The notes beneath the pieces were generated by a model, which worked only from the letters and a program-made list of their open reading frames with translations, had not been told where the DNA came from and ran no database searches. A stretch of 64,000 bases of DNA from M269 sp964640795. Its GTDB lineage: Bacteria; Pseudomonadota; Gammaproteobacteria; Enterobacterales; Alteromonadaceae. The translations under genes were made by a program, and so were the position numbers. Within the stretch, counting starts at the first letter, position 1, and each line of letters opens with the position of its first letter. The stretch is from positions 1 through 64,000 of the forward strand of contig CAZXIN010000015.1 of assembly GCA_964640795.1 (NCBI GenBank), in the 5' to 3' direction. This document shows, one piece after another, positions 51,972-60,089 of this stretch.

Positions 51972-53045
51972 TTAACCGTTAACTATTTCGATAGGGGCTT
52001 GGTCTTTTAAGTTTTGATGGCCAGTGACCACTACTTTCTCATTTCCGTTGAGTCCTTCGAGAATTTCGACAAACTCACCTTCTTGGTAGCCAGTCTTAAC
52101 CGTCACTTTTTGTGCTTTCCCATCAGAAATAACGAATACATTAACTTTGTCGTCAATAGCTAATAGCGCTTTTCGGGGGAGTAATGTGGCGTTATTGTGT
52201 GTGTCGTAGTTAAGTTTAACTTGAGCGAACATGCCGGCTTTCAATACGTTATTTTCATTTGGAACACGCAATGTCACCTTAAATGTACCCGTAGTAGAGT
52301 CAATAACTGGACTAATACGTTCGACATAAGCATTGACTGTGCTATCGGCTAAGGCTGTCAGTGCTAACGTTGCTTGCTGATCTTTGTGGACGCGGGATAA
52401 TTCTTTTTCTGGTAAATGAACTATGCCGTAAAGTTCTTTTTGTTCAACGATGTGGAACATGCGTTCACGCTGGAAAGATTCAGTTAAGTTGCCCACTTTG
52501 GCATTACGTTCTGCGATAAAGCCTGAAATAGGTGCCTTAATTGTGGCTTCAGCTAAATCTAATTTAGCGAGCTCAAGTGTGGCTTTCGCTGACTTGAACT
52601 GTGCTGTGAGCTTGTCGAAAGTATCGCCACTGACTAGTCTTTCTTTGTAGACTTTGTCAATTTTTGCCAATTCTTTCTCTATGCCCGTTAAATCGGCAGT
52701 TGCTTTTTGAACACTGAGTTCATAACGTTCTGGGTCTAGGCTGGCCAGAACTTGCCCTTTTTCAACGTAATCACCTTCTTCCACTAAGACCTCATTGATA
52801 ATCCCTTGAGCTCGCGGAACGACAAAAGCTTCATCTTTTGCTTCAAGTACAGCAGTTGTTGAATAATTTGAAGAAATATTGCCGTTGATTAATTCAGCGA
52901 CTTCAACAGGAATAGCGATAACTTCAGGCTTCTTTTCTGAGTCTGCGGTTGCTTCTGCTTCGCCACATCCTGTCAACGTTGCCCCCAACATAAGTGCGCT
53001 ACTGAGTGTTAGTATTTTTATGTAGCTTGGTAATTGGCGTTCCAT
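51972..53045 (-). CDS. RND efflux periplasmic adaptor lipoprotein
   Basis: This 357-residue membrane fusion protein has a lipobox (ATLTGCGE), a biotinyl/lipoyl-like hairpin domain (VVPRAQGIINEVLVEEGDYVEKGQVLASLD), a coiled coil and a beta-barrel (APISGFIAERNAKVGN; VHLPEKELSRV; LRVPNENNVLKAGMFAQVKL). It links the pump to an outer-membrane channel; no TolC-like gene is in this operon. The ATG at 53045 has AGGGG 6 nt upstream and is preferred over the ATG at 53066. It is the first gene of the operon. Confidence 0.9.
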   Translation of the reverse strand: MERQLPSYIKILTLSSALMLGATLTGCGEAEATADSEKKPEVIAIPVEVAELINGNISSNYSTTAVLEAKDEAFVVPRAQGIINEVLVEEGDYVEKGQVLASLDPERYELSVQKATADLTGIEKELAKIDKVYKERLVSGDTFDKLTAQFKSAKATLELAKLDLAEATIKAPISGFIAERNAKVGNLTESFQRERMFHIVEQKELYGIVHLPEKELSRVHKDQQATLALTALADSTVNAYVERISPVIDSTTGTFKVTLRVPNENNVLKAGMFAQVKLNYDTHNNATLLPRKALLAIDDKVNVFVISDGKAQKVTVKTGYQEGEFVEILEGLNGNEKVVVTGHQNLKDQAPIEIVNG

Positions 53046-53226
53046 TTTATTCCCCTGATTATTCATAGTGAAATTATAAACTTATGCACAAGATTAAGCA
53101 TTCTTTGTGCCATAGATTAAATGCCATAAAATTCAAAGCCTTACATTTTTAGCTTTATCCTTCCCGAATATTTTTATGAGATTTATGGCTAATTTCACTA
53201 TTTGTTGGTTTATGCCGACATTATCC

Positions 53227-53258
53227 CACAATAAATACAAATATTGTGCATTGTATTT
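53227..53258. promoter_or_regulatory. Overlapping palindromes upstream of the RND operon
   Basis: CACAATA-N8-TATTGTG (53227-53248) overlaps AAATACAA-N10-TTGTATTT (53233-53240 and 53251-53258). On the minus strand a GATAAT -10-like hexamer (53225-53220) lies just downstream of the first palindrome. The layout suggests a repressor or activator site for the efflux operon, in the 352-bp gap shared with the divergent M14 gene. Confidence 0.45.
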
Positions 53259-53397
53259 GTTGCGAATTATGTCCCTTAAGCGTTTATTGCTAAATCATAC
53301 GACTTCAATGATTGAAGAGCATGAGTCATTATAATTAATGCTGTGTTAAGATCTTAAATTTGTGCAACTTAACCTTCAAAAAACGATAAGGGATAAC

Positions 53398-54318
53398 ATG
53401 ATAGAGCAACGCCTGTACCCCATTGGGACACCTAATAAACCTTGGGGTAAGGAAGAAAAACAGCAGTGGTTATCGCAACAGAGTATTAAACGTTCATATA
53501 AAGACGAAGTTCTTTGTAAAATAGAAGCGTTAAAGGAAAGCTATGAAGTTGTTCAATACGGTGCTCTTCCATATGATGAGTCGCGTTACCCCTTGTTTGT
53601 TTGTAAGAATTTAAACTGGGACGACAATAAGCCGACCTTGCTTGTTACCGGTGGAGTGCATGGGTATGAAACGAGTGGTGTTCAAGGGGCGTTACTTTTT
53701 TTAAAAACAAAAGCTAACGAATATTGTGATGTATTCAATGTGTTGGTTGCGCCTTGTATTAGCCCTTGGGGTTATGAAACGATTAATCGTTGGAACCCTA
53801 TGGCAATCGATCCCAATCGTTCTTTTTTCAAAAACTCAGGCTCGCCTGAAGCAGAGTTATTGATGGCTTTTCTTCAATCTCTATCTATTCAGATTGCGTG
53901 TCATATTGATTTGCATGAGACCACCGATACAGATAATTCAGAATTTAGACCCGCACTCGCAGCTAAGAATGGTGTGGAAGATGACTACAGTGAAATTCCC
54001 GATGGCTTTTACACTGTGGGTGATACCAATCGACCAGCTGAAGGGTTTCAAAAAGCCATTATTGAGTCAGTTAAGCAGGTGACACATATCGCACAACCCG
54101 ATGCTTCAGGTAACATTATTGGAGCGACCTTAGAGCAAATGGGTGTGATTAACTACGATAAAATTAAGTTGAAATTATGCGGTGGTATGACGGATGCTAA
54201 CTTTGTCTCTACGACAGAGGTCTATCCAGATAGCCCTAAGAGTAACGATGAAATATGCTGCTTAGCTCAGGTCGCTGCCGTTGTTGGTGGATTTGACTAT
54301 GTGATAAAACAGTCCTGA
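53398..54318 (+). CDS. M14/succinylglutamate desuccinylase-aspartoacylase-like metallopeptidase
   Basis: This 306-residue cytoplasmic protein has zinc ligands in GGVHGYETSG (His and Glu), the DPNRSF motif and a third ligand in CHIDLHETT. This is the AstE/ASPA/M14 arrangement. It has no signal peptide. The ATG at 53398 has AAGGGA 4 nt upstream; the GTG at 53362 would add residues without family support. It likely hydrolyses an N-acyl amino acid or a C-terminal peptide bond. It is followed 21 bp later by a DUF3010 gene. Confidence 0.82.
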   Translation: MIEQRLYPIGTPNKPWGKEEKQQWLSQQSIKRSYKDEVLCKIEALKESYEVVQYGALPYDESRYPLFVCKNLNWDDNKPTLLVTGGVHGYETSGVQGALLFLKTKANEYCDVFNVLVAPCISPWGYETINRWNPMAIDPNRSFFKNSGSPEAELLMAFLQSLSIQIACHIDLHETTDTDNSEFRPALAAKNGVEDDYSEIPDGFYTVGDTNRPAEGFQKAIIESVKQVTHIAQPDASGNIIGATLEQMGVINYDKIKLKLCGGMTDANFVSTTEVYPDSPKSNDEICCLAQVAAVVGGFDYVIKQS

Positions 54319-54339
54319 TAGCTTTCTAAGGTAATAAAA

Positions 54340-54891
54340 ATGAGAACATGCGGTGTTGATATAAAAGGTAGCGAAGCCATTATTAGTTTGTTGTCGCTTG
54401 ATGACGGGTTATTCCAAATCCCAGATTGTAGGGCGAGAAAAGTGACACTGGAAGGCGGCACAAGCACTCAAGCTATGCGCCACTTTCAGTTTACTTTTGC
54501 AAAGCTTATGACTGACTATAAAATTGAAAAAGTGGTTATTCGAGAAAGACCAACCAAAGGCAAGTTTGCTGGTGGAGCGCCTGGCTTTAAGATTGAAGCC
54601 GCTATTCAGCTTATTGAAGGCCTAGATGTTGAGTTAATGACAGGAACAAAAATTAAAGAAGCACTTAAACGTAATCCATTACAAATATCATTAACTGAGA
54701 GCGGCTTAAAAATTTTTCAGGAAAGTGCATTTAATACAGTTTATGCTTACTTAATGATGCAGATGTATCCGTCACTAGAAGGTGATGGAGTTAAGCCTGT
54801 TGCTACTGAATTCGCATCAAAAGAGCCAAAAGCGGAAAACGAACAATCTCAAAATAAGCCACCTGAAGCTAAAAAGTCACCTTGGGGGTAA
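54340..54891 (+). CDS. DUF3010 family protein
   Basis: This 183-residue protein has an RNase H-like start (MRTCGVDIKGSEAIISLLSL), the conserved VVIRERPTKGKFAGGAPGFKIE and a polar C-terminal tail (PKAENEQSQNKPPEAKKSP). DUF3010 proteins are frequent in Vibrio, Shewanella and Alteromonas and have no assigned function. TAAGG lies upstream of the ATG. It is probably co-transcribed with the preceding metallopeptidase. Confidence 0.82.
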   Translation: MRTCGVDIKGSEAIISLLSLDDGLFQIPDCRARKVTLEGGTSTQAMRHFQFTFAKLMTDYKIEKVVIRERPTKGKFAGGAPGFKIEAAIQLIEGLDVELMTGTKIKEALKRNPLQISLTESGLKIFQESAFNTVYAYLMMQMYPSLEGDGVKPVATEFASKEPKAENEQSQNKPPEAKKSPWG

Positions 54892-54919
54892 CGAAATACA
54901 GCAGCACGTTTATTGCACT

Positions 54920-54951
54920 ATACCAACCGAATTGATTCTCACGGTTGGTAT
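54920..54951. terminator. Inverted repeat after DUF3010 gene, possible terminator
   Basis: ATACCAACCG (54920-54929) and CGGTTGGTAT (54942-54951) are perfect 10-bp arms with a 12-nt loop. They start 29 bp after the stop. No T run follows on either strand, so an RNA-stabilising hairpin or operator is equally possible. Confidence 0.45.
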
Positions 54952-55016
54952 TCACTATGAAACCTACTAAATGTATAGTAGAGGATTGGTTATAGACTAA
55001 ATGTTCGTGGTGCCCC

Positions 55017-55994
55017 ATGCAAAGATTAAAAAATGCTGCATTATTACTGTGTTTTGTTTATGTATTTCTAGGTAGTGTTGACACTAAAGCTGCGACTATT
55101 TCTATAAAAGATTTTGTGCAACTCCAAGACCAATATAGAAACGTCTCATTATCGCCTTATATACAAAACCCTGCTGCTTATGTTGATGAAAACAGCCACT
55201 CTGCTGAAGAAAATATCTATCTCAGTCATTTGATACTGAATCAACTTGCTTTAGTTAAAAGTCCAACACTGGTGCAAAGAGCGTGGCGAGAAGCGCAGTC
55301 GAAAAGTACGCGTATTTTGTCTATGCCATCTACTGAGCATGTTAACCAATCTTTGATTGTTGTTCATATTGCGAATGCGGCTAATATGGTCGATAGGCAC
55401 TGGCAAGCTTATGAAGTACAAAACGAGTTTAAGCAACGTTGGGAATCCGGTGGGTGGTCATGGGCTGAGTATTTTCTTGAGCAAAGCTCTGTGAAAAGGA
55501 TGGCTATGGTATTTTGGTTAGATGACTTGTCAGATTCAGAAGTGCAATTGCTTGCCGAAAGTTATCTAGAAGAAGGTCTTCAATACGATCTTGGCAATAA
55601 CCGCCAGCTCAGTTTACTGCTTAAAAGAGCGCCATCTACTGAATTATTTAGTGTGTTGTGGCAGCGACCAAGTGATGCATACAGTCATCATGTTTTAAAA
55701 GGCATTATTGATGAAGGGGAAAACGTAGAAGAAATTATTCTTGCCACACAAAACCCCAAACTGAGTTCGCAAGCACTGTTTAGCTTAGTTAAAACCCATA
55801 GTGATCAAACCAATGTACAGTCCTTCCTTAGAGAAGCGATTGAAAGCGAAAAGCTATCATCGGCAACTTTAGGAACCTTAAGATTGTTAGGTGACGACAG
55901 GTTTAGAAGCCAACTCTTAAGGCATTACCAGCAGCAACCTACAACGACATTTACTCGTCAAGTTGTTAAGCAACTTGGGGGAGAAATACAATGA
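55017..55994 (+). CDS. Secreted protein of unknown function, coupled to carboxypeptidase
   Basis: This 325-residue protein has a signal peptide (LKNAALLLCFVYVFLGSVDTKA) and is mostly helical, with a HEAT-like run at the C-terminus (SQALFSLVKTHSDQ; LSSATLGTLRLLGDDRFRSQLL). No family was recognised. Its stop overlaps the carboxypeptidase start (ATGA), which suggests a partner role such as chaperone, inhibitor or substrate adaptor. That role is inference from position only. Confidence 0.65.
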   Translation: MQRLKNAALLLCFVYVFLGSVDTKAATISIKDFVQLQDQYRNVSLSPYIQNPAAYVDENSHSAEENIYLSHLILNQLALVKSPTLVQRAWREAQSKSTRILSMPSTEHVNQSLIVVHIANAANMVDRHWQAYEVQNEFKQRWESGGWSWAEYFLEQSSVKRMAMVFWLDDLSDSEVQLLAESYLEEGLQYDLGNNRQLSLLLKRAPSTELFSVLWQRPSDAYSHHVLKGIIDEGENVEEIILATQNPKLSSQALFSLVKTHSDQTNVQSFLREAIESEKLSSATLGTLRLLGDDRFRSQLLRHYQQQPTTTFTRQVVKQLGGEIQ

Positions 55995-57889
55995 AACTCT
56001 CTGCATTATTTTTATGTTTGCTCAGCGGCGCGACATGCGCTCAAGTATTTACTTATACGGAACTTGTACGTAGCGAAAACGAAATTCCATTAGGTTACCC
56101 TGTACCCATACCTATTGATTCTTTATTGCCAATTGACGGCTATAGAACATATAACAGCTTGGATTTACGTCACCAACAATTAGCAGATATGGCACCCTTT
56201 ATTCAGCGTCGACAGGTAGGACAGACGATAGAGCAAAGGCCTATTTGGTCTTACTTCATTAGTAATTTTACTGAGCAAACCGTGTCTGGTGCCAATAAAG
56301 GTAGTGCGGTCATTAATGGGGGTATTCATGCGCGTGAATGGCAGTCACCGGAAGCCGTAACTGGTTTTATTGAAACCTTATTCGAACAGCAGAATGATGA
56401 ATATGTCCATCAGTATATTATTGAAAACTTGGAGCTTATGGTTATTCCTGTGCTCAATATTGACGGTTTTCTTCAAACTCAGCGCTTTCCTACGCAGGTC
56501 ACCGAATCTGAAGCCGTGCCGCGAGATGGGCGTATGCGGCGTAAGAATATGCGTGATGTCGACCAAAATATTTTGACCTCGGCAGATAATTTATTTGGTG
56601 TTGATCTTAATCGTAATAATGATCCGTTCTTTGGTAGTGACGATCAGGGGAGTTCTCCAAACCAGAACTCCATTGTCCATCGTGGTGCTGTTGCTAGTTC
56701 TGAGCCTGAAACACAAGCATTACAACAAGCCGCTATTGATGTAGGACAAGAACGACTGCGCTTTTATATGGATACGCATTCATTTACTCAGATTTATTTT
56801 ACGCCACAAACAGGAAATATTCGGCGAAATGATGTGACGACTCGTGTAGCCACTTCAATGCGCGCAGCGAATAATTTCAGTTATGCTTTTGGTCCTTCAG
56901 GGGCAGGGACTGGTATAGGTGCAACGGATGAATATTTCGCGAATACTTTTGAAGTACCTTCCTTCACGTTAGAAGTAGAGCCAGGGAACATGGGAGGTTT
57001 GCAATACGGTGGCTTTGGCGTGTCTCATGATGGCTTTATATTGCCTGAAAGTGAAGTAACCAGAATGCGAGCAGAAACCAGTGATGCGACCATGCTTGGT
57101 TTGTACACTATGACAGAGTTACCTTTATTGGAGAGCGCAACAATAAGCCGTGTAGATGATCAAAGTGTTGTTTTCTCTGGTCGTTGGGTTGCGAATAATG
57201 GAACAGGGCGTGTACTAGAGATTGCGAATAGTGAATCATTACAATCGGGCGTTGAATATCAATTGTCATTGCAGTTTAACAAACCTATGCGGAGAGTTAT
57301 TAATAATGAAGTCGTCTCTTTTGCAAACTTGTCAGCTGTTAGGGAATTAGATGTATCGTTGGTTGGACGAACAACAGAGGCGGTTGAATGGGATTTACAA
57401 AGTGAAAATGGTGTTTGGACATTAGACGAGGATTTATACGAGCGATATCAAACAGACACGTTTGTGTTGCCTTTTACATTGCCGCAAGCGTTTGATTTTG
57501 ATGCGCATGAGTTGCTTGCATTTTCTGTTGATACAGTCGATATGGTTGGACAATCTCTAGATGCGAACCCCGCGACAATCAGCGATTGGCAAAATGGTTC
57601 ATGGCTTGCCCATGAAAACTCTGACGGTATTGAAGATGACACCGGTGGCATTGATAGATCGCTACGACTCATTGACGATGAAAGTGATTTATTTGTTGCT
57701 GCACCTCCACCTCCACCTCCACCTCCACCTCCACCTCCACCTCCACCTCCAACTCCTCCTACAGTACCTGCACCACAGCCTGAGAGTTCGGGGAGCTCTG
57801 GAGGTGGCAGCATGAGTTTTGGGCTGTACGGGCTTTTGGGGTTATTGACTCTCAGGAGGCTAAAGCTCTCACGTCGTATCAATAATTAA
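55991..57889 (+). CDS. Secreted M14 zinc carboxypeptidase with polyproline linker and GlyGly-CTERM
   Basis: This 632-residue protein has a signal peptide (LSALFLCLLSGATCAQ) and a carboxypeptidase A-type domain: zinc ligands in GGIHAREWQSPEAV and DTHSFTQI, the Asn-Arg pair in VDLNRN and catalytic Glu in FTLEVEPGNMGG. A beta-rich domain follows (near 375-560), then a 16-proline run and a Ser/Gly stretch (SSGSSGGGS). It closes with a hydrophobic helix and a basic tail (LYGLLGLLTLRRLKLSRR). That ending is the GlyGly-CTERM signal processed by rhombosortase in type II secreting bacteria. It is coupled to the upstream gene. Confidence 0.9.
   Translation: MKLSALFLCLLSGATCAQVFTYTELVRSENEIPLGYPVPIPIDSLLPIDGYRTYNSLDLRHQQLADMAPFIQRRQVGQTIEQRPIWSYFISNFTEQTVSGANKGSAVINGGIHAREWQSPEAVTGFIETLFEQQNDEYVHQYIIENLELMVIPVLNIDGFLQTQRFPTQVTESEAVPRDGRMRRKNMRDVDQNILTSADNLFGVDLNRNNDPFFGSDDQGSSPNQNSIVHRGAVASSEPETQALQQAAIDVGQERLRFYMDTHSFTQIYFTPQTGNIRRNDVTTRVATSMRAANNFSYAFGPSGAGTGIGATDEYFANTFEVPSFTLEVEPGNMGGLQYGGFGVSHDGFILPESEVTRMRAETSDATMLGLYTMTELPLLESATISRVDDQSVVFSGRWVANNGTGRVLEIANSESLQSGVEYQLSLQFNKPMRRVINNEVVSFANLSAVRELDVSLVGRTTEAVEWDLQSENGVWTLDEDLYERYQTDTFVLPFTLPQAFDFDAHELLAFSVDTVDMVGQSLDANPATISDWQNGSWLAHENSDGIEDDTGGIDRSLRLIDDESDLFVAAPPPPPPPPPPPPPPPPTPPTVPAPQPESSGSSGGGSMSFGLYGLLGLLTLRRLKLSRRINN
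57704..57751 (+). repeat. Hexanucleotide (CCTCCA) x8 coding repeat
   Basis: Eight perfect CCTCCA units encode 16 consecutive prolines in the carboxypeptidase linker. Such tandem units are prone to slippage; gain or loss of whole units stays in frame and alters linker length. Confidence 0.97.
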
Positions 57890-57958
57890 GGTGTATCTAA
57901 TATCGCGGTAAGTTACTTACACCATAGGATACAGCTTGGTTTTGTAGGTGTTTCAAAC

Positions 57959-57986
57959 TTGACATAATACTGTATTTATATACAGT
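57959..57986 (+). promoter_or_regulatory. imuA promoter
   Basis: A perfect -35 TTGACA (57959-57964) and a -10 TACAGT (57981-57986) with a 16-bp spacer. The -10 lies inside the LexA box. The expected transcription start falls at about 57993, next to the imuA ATG. Confidence 0.6.
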
Positions 57987-57987
57987 A
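57968..57987. promoter_or_regulatory. LexA box (SOS operator)
   Basis: TACTGTATTTATATACAGTA is a near-ideal gammaproteobacterial LexA palindrome (CTGT-N8-ACAG), flanked symmetrically by AA and TT. It ends 6 bp before the imuA start and covers the -10, so LexA binding should block transcription of imuA-imuB-dnaE2 until DNA damage. Confidence 0.93.
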
Positions 57988-57993
57988 TTATGT

Positions 57994-58680
57994 ATGAAGA
58001 ATATTATCTCGTTACTGCAAAATAAGCGCCTGGTATGGAAAGCTAGTCATCAACCTTCGTGTTCATTTCAATATACCCAGACGGGGTTTGGTGAGGTTGA
58101 CGAAGCTTTAGATGGTGGATGGCCGCAGGCTGGCGTCGTGTCATTAAAAAGCATTTTAGGGGTAGGGGAATTACGACTTTTTCTACCCGCTTTAAAGCAA
58201 CGTTGTCAGCAAAGCAACCGATTACTGGTGATCATATCACCGCCATGTTCGATCAACGCAGAAATGCTTTGTGAGCATGGATTCGACTTGCAAAATATTA
58301 TCCTTCTGCAACCTGAGAGTCGTGACTCGCAGCTTTGGAGTGCAGAGCAATGTTTAAAAAGTGGCTGTTGTGAAGCTGTATTGATATGGCAAGCCAATTT
58401 GCAAGTGCATCAAGTTAAGCGTTTGCAATTAGCTGCACAGCAAGGCGATGCTCTCAATGTGGTTTTTAGCCACAAACGAGTTTATCAAAGCTTGCCTTTT
58501 TCTCTTTCTATAGAGGTATTTCCTACTGCACAAGGTATCGAAGTCAAGGTTAATAAGCGTCGAGGTGGTTGGCCTTTAGCGCCTTTTAAAGTCAGTATGC
58601 ATAAGCGGTGGCCGCAATTAACCAAGCCAAAAAATCCCGATAATCTACTACATTTTCCGCAACACAAGGCTAGCTTATGA
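57994..58680 (+). CDS. imuA: SOS mutagenesis protein ImuA
   Basis: This 228-residue RecA/SulA-like protein is the first gene of the imuA-imuB-dnaE2 cassette. The line FGEVDEALDGGWPQAGVVSL is the typical ImuA opening, followed by a degenerate P-loop region (KSILGVGELRLFLPALKQR) without a canonical GKT. The C-terminal Arg/Lys-rich tail is usual. ImuA supports translesion synthesis with ImuB and DnaE2. The start ATG lies 6 bp after a LexA box with no room for a normal ribosome-binding site. Its stop overlaps imuB by 4 bp. Confidence 0.88.
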   Translation: MKNIISLLQNKRLVWKASHQPSCSFQYTQTGFGEVDEALDGGWPQAGVVSLKSILGVGELRLFLPALKQRCQQSNRLLVIISPPCSINAEMLCEHGFDLQNIILLQPESRDSQLWSAEQCLKSGCCEAVLIWQANLQVHQVKRLQLAAQQGDALNVVFSHKRVYQSLPFSLSIEVFPTAQGIEVKVNKRRGGWPLAPFKVSMHKRWPQLTKPKNPDNLLHFPQHKASL

Positions 58681-60089
58681 CTGGCTTATGGATCTATCTG
58701 CATTTTCCGCAATTGCAACTGGACAGTTTGCTCGCACAGCAAGAACGTGAAGAAGGTGCCGCATTGGTTATCGTTGAGCAATCTCAAGTTCAGGTAACTC
58801 AACTGAGTCAGTTAGCCATTGATGCTGGCATTTGTCAGGGAATGAGTTTAGCCGCTGCGACGACTCTATGTGGTGACTTACAGGTGCATCCTTATCAAGC
58901 GAGAATTGAAACAGACAAACTGACAGAAGTGGCCGACAAGCTCTATATGCTGACGAGTGATATTTGCTTTTTCACAGAGACAGGTTTGCTGCTTCGTATT
59001 CATACGATGCTTAAACTTTATGGAGGCCTTGACGCTTATTGGTTAGCGATCCAACATCAATTAACAAGCTTAAAGGTCACGTATCATTATGGTATTGCAC
59101 TGACACCATTAGCAGCGAAGCTTCTAGCACTTAATCATTGGGATAAAATTACACAAGATCATCTCAAAATACAGCAGCATTTAATGCGTTGCTCATTGCA
59201 ATTGAGCGAACTTGATAATAAAACGGTACAAAAGCTGAATCGGGTTGGGATCAGGCAGTTAGGTCAATTAGTCAATATTCCGCTGGTTGATATTGCCAAA
59301 CGGTTCACTTATGAGTTAGCAGAGTATCTAGGTCGTTTATTTGGTGAGCAGCCACACCCTGTTGAATTTTATCACCCTACAGCGCGCTTTGAACGTTATG
59401 TTGAGCTGCTTTATGAAATCAGTAGCAGCCAAACACTGATCTATCCGATTTGTCAGCTCTTGAAGGCAATGGAACAGTTTTTAGTCTTACGTGATCAATT
59501 GACGATAAGAATTAACCTGCGTTTGCATCAGCGTGAGCATGAAGCGTTGGATTTCAGTGTAGGAGCTCAGCAAGGTGAATACCGTGTTGCCGTTTGGCAG
59601 CGTTTAATTGCGCTGCAATTAGAGCATGTCACATTACAATCGCCAGTATCTGCACTCACTTTGAGTGTTGATGATGCGCATGTTCGGATACCAGAAAAGT
59701 CGGATTTATTTTCAGGTAAACAAGGGGAATTGACACGTCTGCAACTTATGGCAATATTACAGGCTAAGCTTGGTGAGCAGGCTGTATCGAGCCCGGTGTT
59801 TGTTAATGATCATCGTCCTGAGCGAGCAAACCAAAGTTCGAATCTTTTCCATTCACAAAAGAATACTGGAACACCGCAGCCTATGCGTCCTACCTTTTTA
59901 CTGCCTCAGCCTATCAGTTTGAATCAAAAAGTGAGTATTGAACATGGTCCGGAGCGTATTCAAACTGGGTGGTGGGATAGCACAGAGATTGAGCGAGATT
60001 ATTTTATTGCGCGTACGCCTCAGGGGCAGTGGCATTGGATTTTTCGTACACCAGAACAGCAGTGGTTTCTACATGGAATCTTTAGTTAA
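58677..60089 (+). CDS. imuB: Y-family polymerase-like protein ImuB
   Basis: This 470-residue protein has the Y-family DNA polymerase fold (finger/palm near 1-230, little finger after). The N-terminal metal-binding motif of active enzymes (hVDMDxFF-like) is replaced by LWIYLHFPQLQLDSLL, and no acidic pair replaces SxDE, so it is very likely catalytically inactive. It acts as an adaptor joining the beta clamp, ImuA and DnaE2. The C-terminus matches the ImuB tail (WWDSTEIERDYFIAR and QGQWHWIFRT). The ATG overlaps the imuA stop. Confidence 0.9.
   Translation: MTGLWIYLHFPQLQLDSLLAQQEREEGAALVIVEQSQVQVTQLSQLAIDAGICQGMSLAAATTLCGDLQVHPYQARIETDKLTEVADKLYMLTSDICFFTETGLLLRIHTMLKLYGGLDAYWLAIQHQLTSLKVTYHYGIALTPLAAKLLALNHWDKITQDHLKIQQHLMRCSLQLSELDNKTVQKLNRVGIRQLGQLVNIPLVDIAKRFTYELAEYLGRLFGEQPHPVEFYHPTARFERYVELLYEISSSQTLIYPICQLLKAMEQFLVLRDQLTIRINLRLHQREHEALDFSVGAQQGEYRVAVWQRLIALQLEHVTLQSPVSALTLSVDDAHVRIPEKSDLFSGKQGELTRLQLMAILQAKLGEQAVSSPVFVNDHRPERANQSSNLFHSQKNTGTPQPMRPTFLLPQPISLNQKVSIEHGPERIQTGWWDSTEIERDYFIARTPQGQWHWIFRTPEQQWFLHGIFS

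Noticed and set aside
57448..57882. Minus-strand frame encoding a polyglycine protein
   Set aside because: It is the complement of the CCTCCA repeat and the carboxypeptidase C-terminus; it has no independent support.
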